Shown: positions 17,986 through 25,674 of the stretch, in pieces
Position numbering within the stretch: the first letter of the stretch is position 1
How the letters are laid out: each line of letters opens with the position of its first letter
NCBI RefSeq assembly: GCF_002252505.1
Contig: NZ_NNRL01000154.1
Location: 1-64,000, forward strand
Reading direction: 5' to 3'
DNA from: Brucella grignonensis
Lineage (GTDB): Bacteria; Pseudomonadota; Alphaproteobacteria; Rhizobiales; Rhizobiaceae
DNA: 64,000 bases
Notes under the pieces: model-generated
The model's input: only the letters and a program-made list of their open reading frames with translations
Told to the model about the DNA's origin: nothing
Database searches by the model: none
Position numbers and translations under genes: made by a program

Positions 17986-18414
17986 TCCCAGAGCAGCAAG
18001 CTCCTGCCGCAACTCGGATGGCAAAGCAGCCCTACCGGGCTTTCCGGCAGCTTCATCCAGCGGAACCTCATTCTCACTGAGATAACGCCAGCCCTGAAAG
18101 GCGCGCCGCGGCTGCCATTGGGTCGGATGAATCTTTGGCTCCAGTATCAGATGACAGCGATTGATGCCCTGCTCATCTGTAAATGGCCGGATATCCAGCA
18201 GGCGTTGCCGACACTGCACATTGCCCTTGATCACCCAGTAGAGCGAACCGCCTTCCAGCAGTTCATCAACACGCTTGGGAACCATACGCGTGGTGTGAAA
18301 CTGCTCGGGAACCAGCCCAGCAGCACGCTGCTCAGCAAGCCTGAAATCGATCCAGGCTGCGAGATCTTCGATGCTGTCGCAACCGACGCAAAGTTTGACG
18401 AGATTAAGTGCCAT
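17977..18414 (-). CDS. DUF1489 family protein
   Basis: A 145-residue cytoplasmic protein of a family found mainly in alphaproteobacteria and without a known function. Recognisable stretches are MALNLVKLCVGCDSIEDLAAW at the start and a central RQRLLDIRPFTDEQG. A Cys near residue 12 and a second in QCRQR are present. It stands alone between converging and co-directional neighbours and its 3' end runs into a repeat fragment. No function is assigned. Confidence 0.85.
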   Translation of the reverse strand: MALNLVKLCVGCDSIEDLAAWIDFRLAEQRAAGLVPEQFHTTRMVPKRVDELLEGGSLYWVIKGNVQCRQRLLDIRPFTDEQGINRCHLILEPKIHPTQWQPRRAFQGWRYLSENEVPLDEAAGKPGRAALPSELRQELAALGLL

Positions 18415-18466
18415 GGAGCTGATTTAGCCAAGCTCAATGAAGGCTTCAAGTGATAAGAACATTATC

Positions 18467-19870
18467 TCAGCAGGCAACCACATTGACAGCCAAACCACCC
18501 TGGCTGGTTTCCTTATAACGTTCGCTCATATCATGGCCTGTCTGACGCATGGTTTCGATACAGGCATCAAGCGGCACGAAATGCTGACCGTCGCCTTTAA
18601 CCGCCAGTGATGCAGCAGTTACAGCCTTCACAGCGCCAAGCGCATTGCGTTCGATGCAAGGCACCTGAACAAGTCCGGCCACAGGGTCACAGGTCATACC
18701 AAGATGATGCTCCAGAGCGATTTCAGCAGCATTCTCGATTTGCTCCGGTGTGCCACCAAGAACGGCGGCAAGACCAGCCGCAGCCATAGCTGAAGCCGAA
18801 CCGACTTCACCCTGGCATCCCACTTCTGCGCCTGAAATAGACGCATTATGCTTAATCACGCCACCGATAGCGGCAGAGGTCAGCAGAAAATCGCGAATGC
18901 CCTTCTCATCTGCATCGTCATGGAAATGCAAATAATAACGTAGAACTGCAGGCACAACGCCCGCCGCACCATTGGTCGGGGCAGTCACAACTCGACCGCC
19001 CGAAGCATTCTCTTCATTGACTGCCATCGCATAGACAGACAACCAGTCATTGGCGAGCAACGGATTGACTTTGTTATTGCGCCAATCGTCTTCCAGCCGT
19101 TCAAAAAGCTGGCGTGCACGGCGACGCACTTTCAAGCCGCCAGGCATGATGCCATCGCGGCTCAGACCACGCTCAATACAGCCGCGCATTGCGCCCCATA
19201 TGCGATCAAGACCTTCGTTGAGGTCAAGACAGGACATATGACATTCTTCATTGGCACGCTTCATATCAGCGATAGAAAGGCCGCTTTTACGCGCCATCTC
19301 GAGCATTTCAGCGGCATTGTTGAATGGATAAGGCACATCAGCCTTTTCCTCGCGCTTACCCCCGCTAGTCTGCACACGGCTCAGTTCTTCCGCAGTAACA
19401 ACAAAGCCACCGCCAATCGAGAAATAGACGCGACGAAGCAATAGTCGATCACTCTTGTCGTAAGCCTCGAAAGCCATGCCATTGGCATGGCCGGGCAAAG
19501 GCGTTTTACGATCAAGAACCAGATCGGTTTTAGGATCAAACTGATAGGCCGGATGACCAGCAGGTTGCACAGTCTTTGCGCGCGAAACCTTTTCGACTTC
19601 GTTGTCCATGATATCGGGATCAATCGAATCAGGTGTGTAGCCACAGAGACCGAGAATCACTGCGCGATCTGTGGCATGCCCAACACCGGTATAGGCAAGC
19701 GAGCCATGAAGGCTGGCCTTCAATCGATAAACCTTGGCATTGGTCGGCTTCGGCCAATTGCCACTGATCAGCTCATCAAGAAACATGTGGGCAGCCGTCA
19801 TCGGGCCCATCGTGTGTGAACTCGAAGGCCCAATGCCAATCTTATAAAGATCGAATACCGACAGAAACAT
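18467..19870 (-). CDS. sdaA: L-serine ammonia-lyase (L-serine deaminase)
   Basis: Iron-sulfur enzyme that converts L-serine to pyruvate and ammonia. It is the single-chain type with both the beta (residues 1-150, with [13 protein letters not shown]) and alpha domains. The cysteines in [16 protein letters not shown], plus a further one, should hold the [4Fe-4S] cluster. I place the start at the ATG at 19870 (467 residues), directly preceded by AGGTG. The extra 12 residues of the longer frame have no family match. There is no obvious operon partner. Confidence 0.95.
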   Translation of the reverse strand: MFLSVFDLYKIGIGPSSSHTMGPMTAAHMFLDELISGNWPKPTNAKVYRLKASLHGSLAYTGVGHATDRAVILGLCGYTPDSIDPDIMDNEVEKVSRAKTVQPAGHPAYQFDPKTDLVLDRKTPLPGHANGMAFEAYDKSDRLLLRRVYFSIGGGFVVTAEELSRVQTSGGKREEKADVPYPFNNAAEMLEMARKSGLSIADMKRANEECHMSCLDLNEGLDRIWGAMRGCIERGLSRDGIMPGGLKVRRRARQLFERLEDDWRNNKVNPLLANDWLSVYAMAVNEENASGGRVVTAPTNGAAGVVPAVLRYYLHFHDDADEKGIRDFLLTSAAIGGVIKHNASISGAEVGCQGEVGSASAMAAAGLAAVLGGTPEQIENAAEIALEHHLGMTCDPVAGLVQVPCIERNALGAVKAVTAASLAVKGDGQHFVPLDACIETMRQTGHDMSERYKETSQGGLAVNVVAC

Positions 19871-20459
19871 TCTACACCTATTCCGACCCACAAATGGGGA
19901 GTGCAATCTATAGCATCGGTCTATCAGACACGCGCAATAATATTACACCATTATCAGATAGTGTAGGAGAGGAGCAACGCCAACAGAATGCCGAAATGCG
20001 GCATTAAATTTCCGGTTTACGCAAAGCAGCAACCTTCGCATTCCAGTCCGAATGCAAACGTTCGTTCTGTCCATATCAAATGGAAAGCTCTATCCGAAAA
20101 GTTCTTCATCTTTTCGGAAACTATCGCACCCGCATCAAGCGGAGAAAAGGTAGGCCATGATGATGATAGTGGCGAGGCCAACGACTGCCCAGAGCGTAAC
20201 GCCCCAGCAGGATTTTTGAACGGTTTCGTCCATGGAGATTTTTACAACCTTGTTGTGCAACTCTTATAATCAGCGTCCTTCACAACGCTGTTACCGGAGA
20301 TATAATCCTGAAGCCAATGAAACGCAACTGTGAAAAATGGCGGAAATGCGACGCCTTCCACTACCTCATTCCCCATCGCTTCGAAAACTGTTTTAGTATC
20401 AGAACCTTAACAATAGCTATACTTAACAAAAGCTTTAAAGTCGCGGCAGAAATGCGGCA
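19871..20459. other. Long intergenic region with a small ORF and a hairpin
   Basis: Nearly 600 bases between sdaA and the YdcF-like gene. It holds a 7-bp stem hairpin (AATGCCG/CGGCATT, 19987-20005), AT-rich stretches near sdaA that should include its promoter, and the 32-codon minus-strand frame described at 20135-20233. Nothing else was recognised. Confidence 0.45.
20135..20233 (-). CDS. Putative 32-residue single-pass membrane peptide
   Basis: The minus-strand frame begins at ATG 20233 and encodes 32 residues: a short polar start (MDETVQKSCWG), then one hydrophobic helix (VTLWAVVGLATIIIMAYLF) and SA at the end. Size and shape fit the small bacterial membrane proteins that accompany oxidases or transporters, but no specific match is known to me. 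The ribosome site is weak (AAGG about 14 bases upstream), and it has no adjacent partner gene. It could be a chance frame. Confidence 0.4.
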   Translation of the reverse strand: MDETVQKSCWGVTLWAVVGLATIIIMAYLFSA

Positions 20460-21254
20460 TCAGGTGTGAGGCAACAACATATCTGTCTTACCGGTTAGCC
20501 AATATGCGGTGAGCCCCACCCATTCACGCATCGCCACGCTAAAGCGCGACAAGGCCTCATTGGGCGATTCGAGATAGAGAGAAAAACTCTCTTTTGCAGG
20601 TGTTTTGTAGTCGACCGGCCATGCAACTACCTCAAAACCCGCTTTCCGGAAGCATCCGATCGAACGAGGCATATGATATGCCGACGTGACAAGAAGCCAT
20701 GTTTCGCCGGGTTTTGGCTGTGCCAACACCTTGGAAAACTCGGCATTCTCCACCGTATTCCGTGATTTGTTCTCAAAAAAGAAGCGTTCGCCGGAAAAGC
20801 CGAGATCAGTCAGCATTGTGCGTGTGCTATCGGCTTCAGGTACGGCTTTTTCAAAGAAGGCACCATCTCCTCCCGATACGATAACTTTTGCGTCAGGATA
20901 AAGCCGCGCAAGTCGCATTGTTTCAAAGATACGATCAGCAGCGCTATTCAGCTCAAATCCCGGTCGGCCAGCATTGATATCGCCGTTCATATAGCCGCCC
21001 AGAACCACAATGCCGTCGACACGTTGCGGCAGCTCGGTCTGTTTCGGAAAACGATCCTCCAGCGGAACGAGGAGCATGGAACCAAGCGTTGTATATCCAC
21101 TGACAAACAAGACGATTGCACCGACAACAAGCGTTGTCAGCCCAAGTTTTTTAAACCCGGTCCAGATCAGCACAAATGCAAGCAGCAGAAACACGAAGAT
21201 GATTGTCAGCGGCTGAAAAAACAGCCAAAAAAGCTTGGAAATACTGAAAAACAA
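20460..21254 (-). CDS. YdcF/SanA-like DUF218 family membrane protein
   Basis: A 264-residue inner-membrane protein with two N-terminal hydrophobic helices (about 3-28 and 33-58) followed by a DUF218 domain. The domain has DGIVVLGGYMNGD and KVIVSGGDG, then SRNTVENAEF, matching the ElyC/SanA/YdcF group linked to envelope integrity and undecaprenyl-phosphate use. The start appears to be TTG at 21254 with GGAG six bases upstream, since the next ATG would remove the membrane helices. Confidence 0.85.
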   Translation of the reverse strand: MFFSISKLFWLFFQPLTIIFVFLLLAFVLIWTGFKKLGLTTLVVGAIVLFVSGYTTLGSMLLVPLEDRFPKQTELPQRVDGIVVLGGYMNGDINAGRPGFELNSAADRIFETMRLARLYPDAKVIVSGGDGAFFEKAVPEADSTRTMLTDLGFSGERFFFENKSRNTVENAEFSKVLAQPKPGETWLLVTSAYHMPRSIGCFRKAGFEVVAWPVDYKTPAKESFSLYLESPNEALSRFSVAMREWVGLTAYWLTGKTDMLLPHT

Positions 21255-21360
21255 CGCGAGCTCCGCCGATAAAGTGCACAGTCAATCCGATCCGGACGAA
21301 TCCGGCTCTCTGACATACTATAGCCATGCAATCGCATGTGATAGAAATCTGCTCGACTCT

Positions 21361-21461
21361 TAAGTGCATCCCGAAAAGGGTGAAACGGTTTTCGGACAAG
21401 ATGCGTGTTAAATCAAAGGTATGAGCGCAGATCTGATTCAATCAGATCGAAACGCGCTCTA
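21361..21461. repeat. Palindromic repeat family 1, copy 2
   Basis: About 101 bp, reversed relative to copy 1: hairpin CCCGAAAA..TTTTCGG first, then an AATC-AAAGG linker, then AGATCTGATTCAATCAGATC. It lies between the divergent YdcF-like and DUF1624 genes, and so must overlap or border their promoters. Confidence 0.85.
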
Positions 21462-21483
21462 ATGTCATAGTTCGGGAAGAAAT

Positions 21484-22467
21484 ATGCAGAGCAATGCCGA
21501 AGCGACCGTAACGCCGTCAACCCGCCCGCGCCTGGAGCGAATCGATATTGCGCGCGGCGTAGCGCTCATTGCGATGGCGATTTACCATTTCGGCTGGGAT
21601 CTTGAGTTTTTCGGCTATATGGCGCCAGCCACCACGGCGCACGGCGGATGGAAGATTTTTGCCCGCTGCATCGCATCAAGCTTCCTGTTTCTGGTCGGAT
21701 TCAGCCTTGTTCTCGCACATGGTCGCGCCATTCGGTGGAATGCTGTAGGAAAGCGTCTCTTGCAGATTGTGGCGGCTGCAGCGGCAATCTCAGCGGTGAC
21801 TTATTACATGTCGCCGGATAACTTCATCTTCTTTGGCATTTTGCACCAAATCGCATTGGCCAGCGTACTCGGTCTATTGTTTCTACGCCTGCCCGCCGTT
21901 GTAACGCTCATAGTGGCAGCCTTTGTCATTACAGCGCCGCTTTACGCACAATCTGATATTTTCAACCGGATGTGGCTTGCTTGGATCGGACTTTCGACGG
22001 TTCCGCCCCGTTCCAACGATTATGTACCACTGTTTCCATGGTTTGGTGCTGTTTTGCTTGGTATTGCGGCTGCGCGCATCTTCGAGCGCTTCAACTGGTT
22101 ACCCATGCTTTCAGGCGGCATTCAACCACAATTTCTGCAAAAGCCGTTGACCTTTATCGGTCGCCATAGCCTTGCATTCTATCTGATCCACCAGCCAGTA
22201 TTGATCGGGCTGGTCTATGTCTTTTCGCAGATCATGCCAGCAGCACAACCAGCGCCGCGTGAAGCGTTCACACAATCCTGCGTATCATCCTGCATGCAGA
22301 ATGGCAGCGAAGCACTCTGTGCCCAATTCTGTGGTTGCGTGGTCAGTGAGCTCGACAAGGCGAAGCTGTTTGACGATGTCTTCAGCGGAAAAGCTGACCA
22401 GAATAACAACAGCACAGTCCAGCAAATCGCGGAAATCTGCTCACCAGTGCCAGATAATCAGCCCTGA
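21484..22467 (+). CDS. DUF1624 / heparan-alpha-glucosaminide N-acetyltransferase-like membrane protein
   Basis: A 327-residue membrane protein with about seven hydrophobic helices. The opening RLERIDIARGVALIAMAIYH is the signature of the DUF1624/HGSNAT catalytic domain family, related to membrane acyltransferases. The bacterial substrate is not known. After the last helix there is a C-terminal tail of about 70 residues containing six cysteines (pattern CVSSC, C..., CAQFCGC, then one more). GGAAG upstream supports the ATG. It ends three bases from the stop of the converging MerR gene. Confidence 0.85.
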   Translation: MQSNAEATVTPSTRPRLERIDIARGVALIAMAIYHFGWDLEFFGYMAPATTAHGGWKIFARCIASSFLFLVGFSLVLAHGRAIRWNAVGKRLLQIVAAAAAISAVTYYMSPDNFIFFGILHQIALASVLGLLFLRLPAVVTLIVAAFVITAPLYAQSDIFNRMWLAWIGLSTVPPRSNDYVPLFPWFGAVLLGIAAARIFERFNWLPMLSGGIQPQFLQKPLTFIGRHSLAFYLIHQPVLIGLVYVFSQIMPAAQPAPREAFTQSCVSSCMQNGSEALCAQFCGCVVSELDKAKLFDDVFSGKADQNNNSTVQQIAEICSPVPDNQP

Positions 22468-22470
22468 TTG

Positions 22471-22857
22471 TTATGTTGAAACGCCAAGCTCCGCCAAACG
22501 TTCAATACAAGCTTCTTCAACCTGATCGAGTTCAGCAAGCGTCTCGTCAATATCGCGACGCTTTTGCCTAAGATCGCTACGCTTTTCTTCAACGCGCTTC
22601 ATCAAGAGCTTGAGCTGACCGGTTTCACCCGGCGGTTCACGATACATCTGCACAATCTCGTGGATCTCGGCGATCGAAAATCCGAGACGCTTTCCCCGCA
22701 TGATTTGCTTGAGAAGGTGCCGGTCGGACGGCCTGAACAAGCGTGTGCGACCACGCCGTACCGGCGCAATCAGCCCCTCATCCTCATAAAAACGCAACGT
22801 CCGGGTCGATATCCCGAATTCCCGCGTGAGTTCCGTAATCGTATAATATTCGCGCAC
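22471..22857 (-). CDS. MerR family transcriptional regulator
   Basis: A 128-residue regulator from a GTG at 22857 (a TTG at 22878 is an alternative). It has the winged helix-turn-helix YYTITELTREFGISTRTLRF then YEDEGLIAPVRRGRTRLF at residues about 3-40, followed by a long coiled coil (about 80-120). No cysteines in the usual metal-binding positions are seen. It resembles the LiuR-like MerR group that controls branched-chain or fatty acid catabolism in proteobacteria, but no such genes are adjacent. Confidence 0.88.
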   Translation of the reverse strand: MREYYTITELTREFGISTRTLRFYEDEGLIAPVRRGRTRLFRPSDRHLLKQIMRGKRLGFSIAEIHEIVQMYREPPGETGQLKLLMKRVEEKRSDLRQKRRDIDETLAELDQVEEACIERLAELGVST

Positions 22858-23055
22858 TACAACATCCCAGTCTTGCAATATGCAGGCAATTGTTGTGCAA
22901 CCGCATTTACGTAAAAGTCAATATTAAACCGTCACAATCATTAATATTGCCCATAACTAGCCACCACATTCATCACACAGCCTTGCCATCATAGTGCCGC
23001 TCATGCGTTATGAAGTGACAACAGGAACAACAGGATTGGTAACTGACAGCGATTC

Positions 23056-23421
23056 ATGCGGCGTTCTATAAAATATACCTTCATTGGACTGGTTATTGTT
23101 GCGCTTGCCGGCGCAGCACCTTTTGCGGTTGAACCTGTGGTCCAGAAGATCGGCGAAGGTTCGATCCGGCAACTGGCGAGAGACGGCAATTTCTGCACAA
23201 CGGATGATTGTGAAGAAGGCATGAACTATGCCATTGACTTTCTGGAGACCAATTATGGCCTCTCTCCCGAGAATGTTAAATGGTGTATGGGCGTCGATGT
23301 TATCGCGCATTACGAATTGCCATTTGGCAATGGACTGAAAAAGACGATAACTGATCGAATGTATCAGCGTTGCGGCGATCCCAATCAGGACGAACCTGTC
23401 GGAAATTACACGGCAGAATAG
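23056..23421 (+). CDS. Hypothetical exported or membrane-anchored protein with four cysteines
   Basis: A 121-residue protein with one N-terminal hydrophobic segment (residues 8-25) after a basic start, so exported or anchored. The rest is acidic and has four cysteines (FCTTDDC, KWC, RCGD) that could make two disulfides in the periplasm. I recognise no family. It is followed by the VanZ-like gene after 15 bases in the same direction. Confidence 0.6.
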   Translation: MRRSIKYTFIGLVIVALAGAAPFAVEPVVQKIGEGSIRQLARDGNFCTTDDCEEGMNYAIDFLETNYGLSPENVKWCMGVDVIAHYELPFGNGLKKTITDRMYQRCGDPNQDEPVGNYTAE

Positions 23422-23436
23422 AAGGCCTTTTAATTC

Positions 23437-23790
23437 ATGACGCGACTTTTGCGCCTTGCCGCGTGGCTGGTTCTGGCAGTAATTCTTATCGTGACGATAA
23501 GCCCGATCCAGTTCCGTCCCATCACCGGTGAACCTGCCGATGTGGAACGCTTTGTAGCCTTTTTCCTCGTCGGCTTCCTGTTTGCCCTGGCTTATCCACG
23601 CCACTGGATGGCTGTGTTGCTATTAACTGTTGGATGCGCGGGCATGTTTGAGCTGCTCCAACGCTTAGCTCCGGGTCGTCACGGCGAATTCGCGGACTTT
23701 CTCTTCAAAGCAGTGGGTGCCGTCAGCGGTGTTTGTATTGGGCGAGGCCTTAGTTTTCTGCCATTCTTTTCAAAGAAGACCGGGAGTTAG
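23437..23790 (+). CDS. VanZ-like family membrane protein
   Basis: A 117-residue protein with three to four hydrophobic helices. The loop TISPIQFRPITGEPADVERF, followed by a helix and then LAPGRHGEFADFLFKAVGA, fits the VanZ-like family. These small membrane proteins are widespread outside glycopeptide-resistance clusters, and their function is unknown. It probably shares a transcript with the preceding exported protein. Confidence 0.8.
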   Translation: MTRLLRLAAWLVLAVILIVTISPIQFRPITGEPADVERFVAFFLVGFLFALAYPRHWMAVLLLTVGCAGMFELLQRLAPGRHGEFADFLFKAVGAVSGVCIGRGLSFLPFFSKKTGS

Positions 23791-23871
23791 CACTTAGACT
23801 TCTGTTTCTCCCGTTGGAACCAAACCGATGCATGAGCGTTTTATCAGCATCAATTCCAACGGAGGTTTGAA

Positions 23872-24189
23872 ATGGCCGATAACAAAACAGCTAACGACGT
23901 TCAGCAGGCTCTGGAACAACAGATTTCTGATTTGCGTGGTGAGCTGAAACGCCTGTCTAAGTCTTTGGCATCCCGCACAAGTGACTTCAGAGATAACGCA
24001 GAAGACGCATTGGAAGATGCTTCCGGTCGTTTCCGCCATGCAGCTCAGGTTGTCCGCGAACGCGGGCAGGCGGTGGCAGAAACGGTCAAAGAAAATCCCG
24101 GCACGGCAACGACACTCTTCGGAACTGCTGGCATTTTGGGAATCCTGATTGGCGTGGCGATTGGCTGCGCGCTCTCTGATCGCCGCTAA
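23872..24189 (+). CDS. ElaB/YqjD-like DUF883 family protein
   Basis: A 105-residue protein with a long amphipathic, probably coiled-coil, N-terminal region (residues 8-75) and one C-terminal hydrophobic helix (about 82-101, GTAGILGILIGVAIGCALSD). This is the architecture of the ElaB/YqjD/DUF883 group, C-tail-anchored inner-membrane proteins reported to bind ribosomes in stationary phase in E. coli. A strong GGAGG sits six bases ahead of the ATG. It has its own terminator. Confidence 0.82.
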   Translation: MADNKTANDVQQALEQQISDLRGELKRLSKSLASRTSDFRDNAEDALEDASGRFRHAAQVVRERGQAVAETVKENPGTATTLFGTAGILGILIGVAIGCALSDRR

Positions 24190-24213
24190 CTGACATAAAG
24201 ACTCCTCCTGACT

Positions 24214-24242
24214 AACCCGCGCCTCCACAGCGCGGGTTTTCT
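24214..24242 (+). terminator. Rho-independent terminator of the DUF883-like gene
   Basis: A 9-bp stem (AACCCGCGC/GCGCGGGTT) with a 7-base loop, running into TTTTCTT, 25 bases after the stop. Confidence 0.85.
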
Positions 24243-24297
24243 TATGGGCTTTACCTGCTCGGCTATGACTGCTACTCGGAACCATTGGCAATCTGCC

Positions 24298-24328
24298 ACC
24301 GGTCGCAGCCTACCCGGTCAAAACAAGG
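24298..24328 (+). promoter_or_regulatory. preQ1-I riboswitch aptamer upstream of queF
   Basis: A 5-bp stem ACCGG/CCGGT encloses a loop beginning TCGCAG, and the 3' strand is followed by CAAAACAAGG. The TCGCAG loop and the A-rich tail ending in AAGG match the class I preQ1 aptamer of Thermoanaerobacter tengcongensis as I remember it. CCT in the loop can pair with AGG in the tail to make the H-type pseudoknot. Downstream, GTGGCTTTT can fold onto the AAAAGGCAC that contains the queF ribosome site (24364-24382), a plausible expression platform. QueF reduces preQ0 to preQ1, so feedback by preQ1 makes biological sense. Confidence 0.8.
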
Positions 24329-24386
24329 ACAAGCGCTTGATATGCAAGCGTAAAGACTGCACCGTGGCTTTTAAAAAGGCACGCAA

Positions 24387-24854
24387 ATGTCTGAAAAGAC
24401 AATATATTCCGATCTGAAACAACTCGGATCGAACAGCACAGTACCGCAATCACCTGAAGAGGCCGTGCTTGAGAGGGTTGCAAACCCGCAGGCTGGAACA
24501 CCATACTGCGTCCGCTTTACAGCGCCTGAATTCACCTCCCTCTGCCCCATGACAGGACAGCCAGACTTCGCTCATCTGATGATCGATTATGTTCCGGGAG
24601 AATGGCTGGTTGAAAGCAAGTCGCTCAAGCTTTTCCTGTTCTCATTCCGTAATCATGGCGCGTTTCATGAAGACTGCACAGTGACAATCGGCAAGCGGCT
24701 TGTTGATCTGCTGGAACCAGAATGGCTGCGCATTGGTGGCTACTGGTATCCGCGTGGCGGCATCCCGATTGATGTGTTTTATCAAACAGGTGCAACGCCT
24801 CAGAATGTTTGGATTCCTGAGCAGTCTGTACCCAATTATCGCGGTCGCGGCTGA
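24387..24854 (+). CDS. queF: NADPH-dependent 7-cyano-7-deazaguanine reductase QueF
   Basis: Reduces preQ0 to preQ1 in queuosine biosynthesis. The 155-residue length marks the short, YkvM-type form. Catalytic Cys53 and Asp60 lie in [12 protein letters not shown], and the specificity motif [16 protein letters not shown] follows. The ATG at 24387 has AAGG seven bases upstream. The other queuosine genes are not in the window. The upstream riboswitch suggests translation is controlled by the product. Confidence 0.96.
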   Translation: MSEKTIYSDLKQLGSNSTVPQSPEEAVLERVANPQAGTPYCVRFTAPEFTSLCPMTGQPDFAHLMIDYVPGEWLVESKSLKLFLFSFRNHGAFHEDCTVTIGKRLVDLLEPEWLRIGGYWYPRGGIPIDVFYQTGATPQNVWIPEQSVPNYRGRG

Positions 24855-24934
24855 TCACAAATATGAGTATCTATTGCCGCTATGCACAGCGATACCTATT
24901 ATCAGCATCAACATTGAAACCGGAAACACTTCAG

Positions 24935-25111
24935 ATGACCAAAGCTGTCCTACTGATTTCGCTTGCTGTCCTTTCCGGCTGCGGTGCCGGAAAAGCGGCA
25001 ATGGATGCAGGTAAAGGGTTCGACCGATTCGCTTGCGCTTCGCGCAATTTCAAAGGCGAACCGCCCTGCCCCCAGCCTGATAGTCCAAACCAGCCAAACC
25101 AGACTCCATAA
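24935..25111 (+). CDS. Small putative lipoprotein
   Basis: A 58-residue protein from the ATG at 24935. It starts MTKAVLLISLAVLSGCGAG, a short signal with lipobox LSGC at residues 13-16, so the mature protein would be a 43-residue lipoprotein ending in a Pro/Gln/Asn-rich tail. It resembles entericidin-sized small lipoproteins only in size. A longer frame from 24863 begins in non-similar sequence. It lies between queF and DUF924. Confidence 0.65.
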   Translation: MTKAVLLISLAVLSGCGAGKAAMDAGKGFDRFACASRNFKGEPPCPQPDSPNQPNQTP

Positions 25112-25129
25112 CCCCGGAAAGAGGCAGCC

Positions 25130-25672
25130 ATGGCCAACCAACCCAAAGACATCCTCGATTTCTGGTTCTCCGCCAAAATGCGGGAGCACTGGTTTACCAA
25201 GAGCGACGAAATCGATGCTGAAATCCGCGAGAAGTTTCTGGCTGCCTACGAAGACGCTCGCGCCGATAAGCTCGAAGACTGGAAACAACAGCCGGAAAGC
25301 GCTCTCGCACTGACCATTCTGTTTGATCAGTGTCCACGCAATATGTTCCGCGGCTCTCCACGCTCATTTGAAAGCGATGGTCTCGCTCGCGATGTGGCAG
25401 CTCAGGCCCTCGACCATGATTTCGACCGCAAATTGTCGGCCGAACAGCGTCAGTTCTTCTATCTGCCTTTCATGCATAGCGAACATCTCAGCGATCAGAA
25501 GCGCTGTGTTGATCTTTATGAAAAGCTTGGCGATGAATTCTCACTGGGCTTTGCACACCAGCATCACGACATTATCGAACGCTTTGGCCGCTTCCCGCAC
25601 CGCAATAAGGTGCTGGATCGCGAAACGACCAGCGAAGAAGCGGAATTCCTCAAAGAACATGCAGGCTTCTGA
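25130..25672 (+). CDS. DUF924 family protein
   Basis: A 180-residue cytoplasmic protein of the DUF924 (COG3803) family, all-helical with a TPR-like fold. Family markers are DILDFWFSAKMREHWFTKSD at the start, LFDQCPRNMFRG, and FYLPFMHSEHLSDQ with FAHQHHDIIERFGRFPHRN. No biochemical role is established. AGAGG precedes the ATG. It converges with the regulator gene, with only two bases between the stops. Confidence 0.9.
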   Translation: MANQPKDILDFWFSAKMREHWFTKSDEIDAEIREKFLAAYEDARADKLEDWKQQPESALALTILFDQCPRNMFRGSPRSFESDGLARDVAAQALDHDFDRKLSAEQRQFFYLPFMHSEHLSDQKRCVDLYEKLGDEFSLGFAHQHHDIIERFGRFPHRNKVLDRETTSEEAEFLKEHAGF

Positions 25673-25674
25673 TT

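Noticed and set aside
19871-20134. Possible riboswitch upstream of sdaA
   Set aside because: Only a 7-bp hairpin is seen, and no glycine, SAM or other known aptamer pattern could be recognised.
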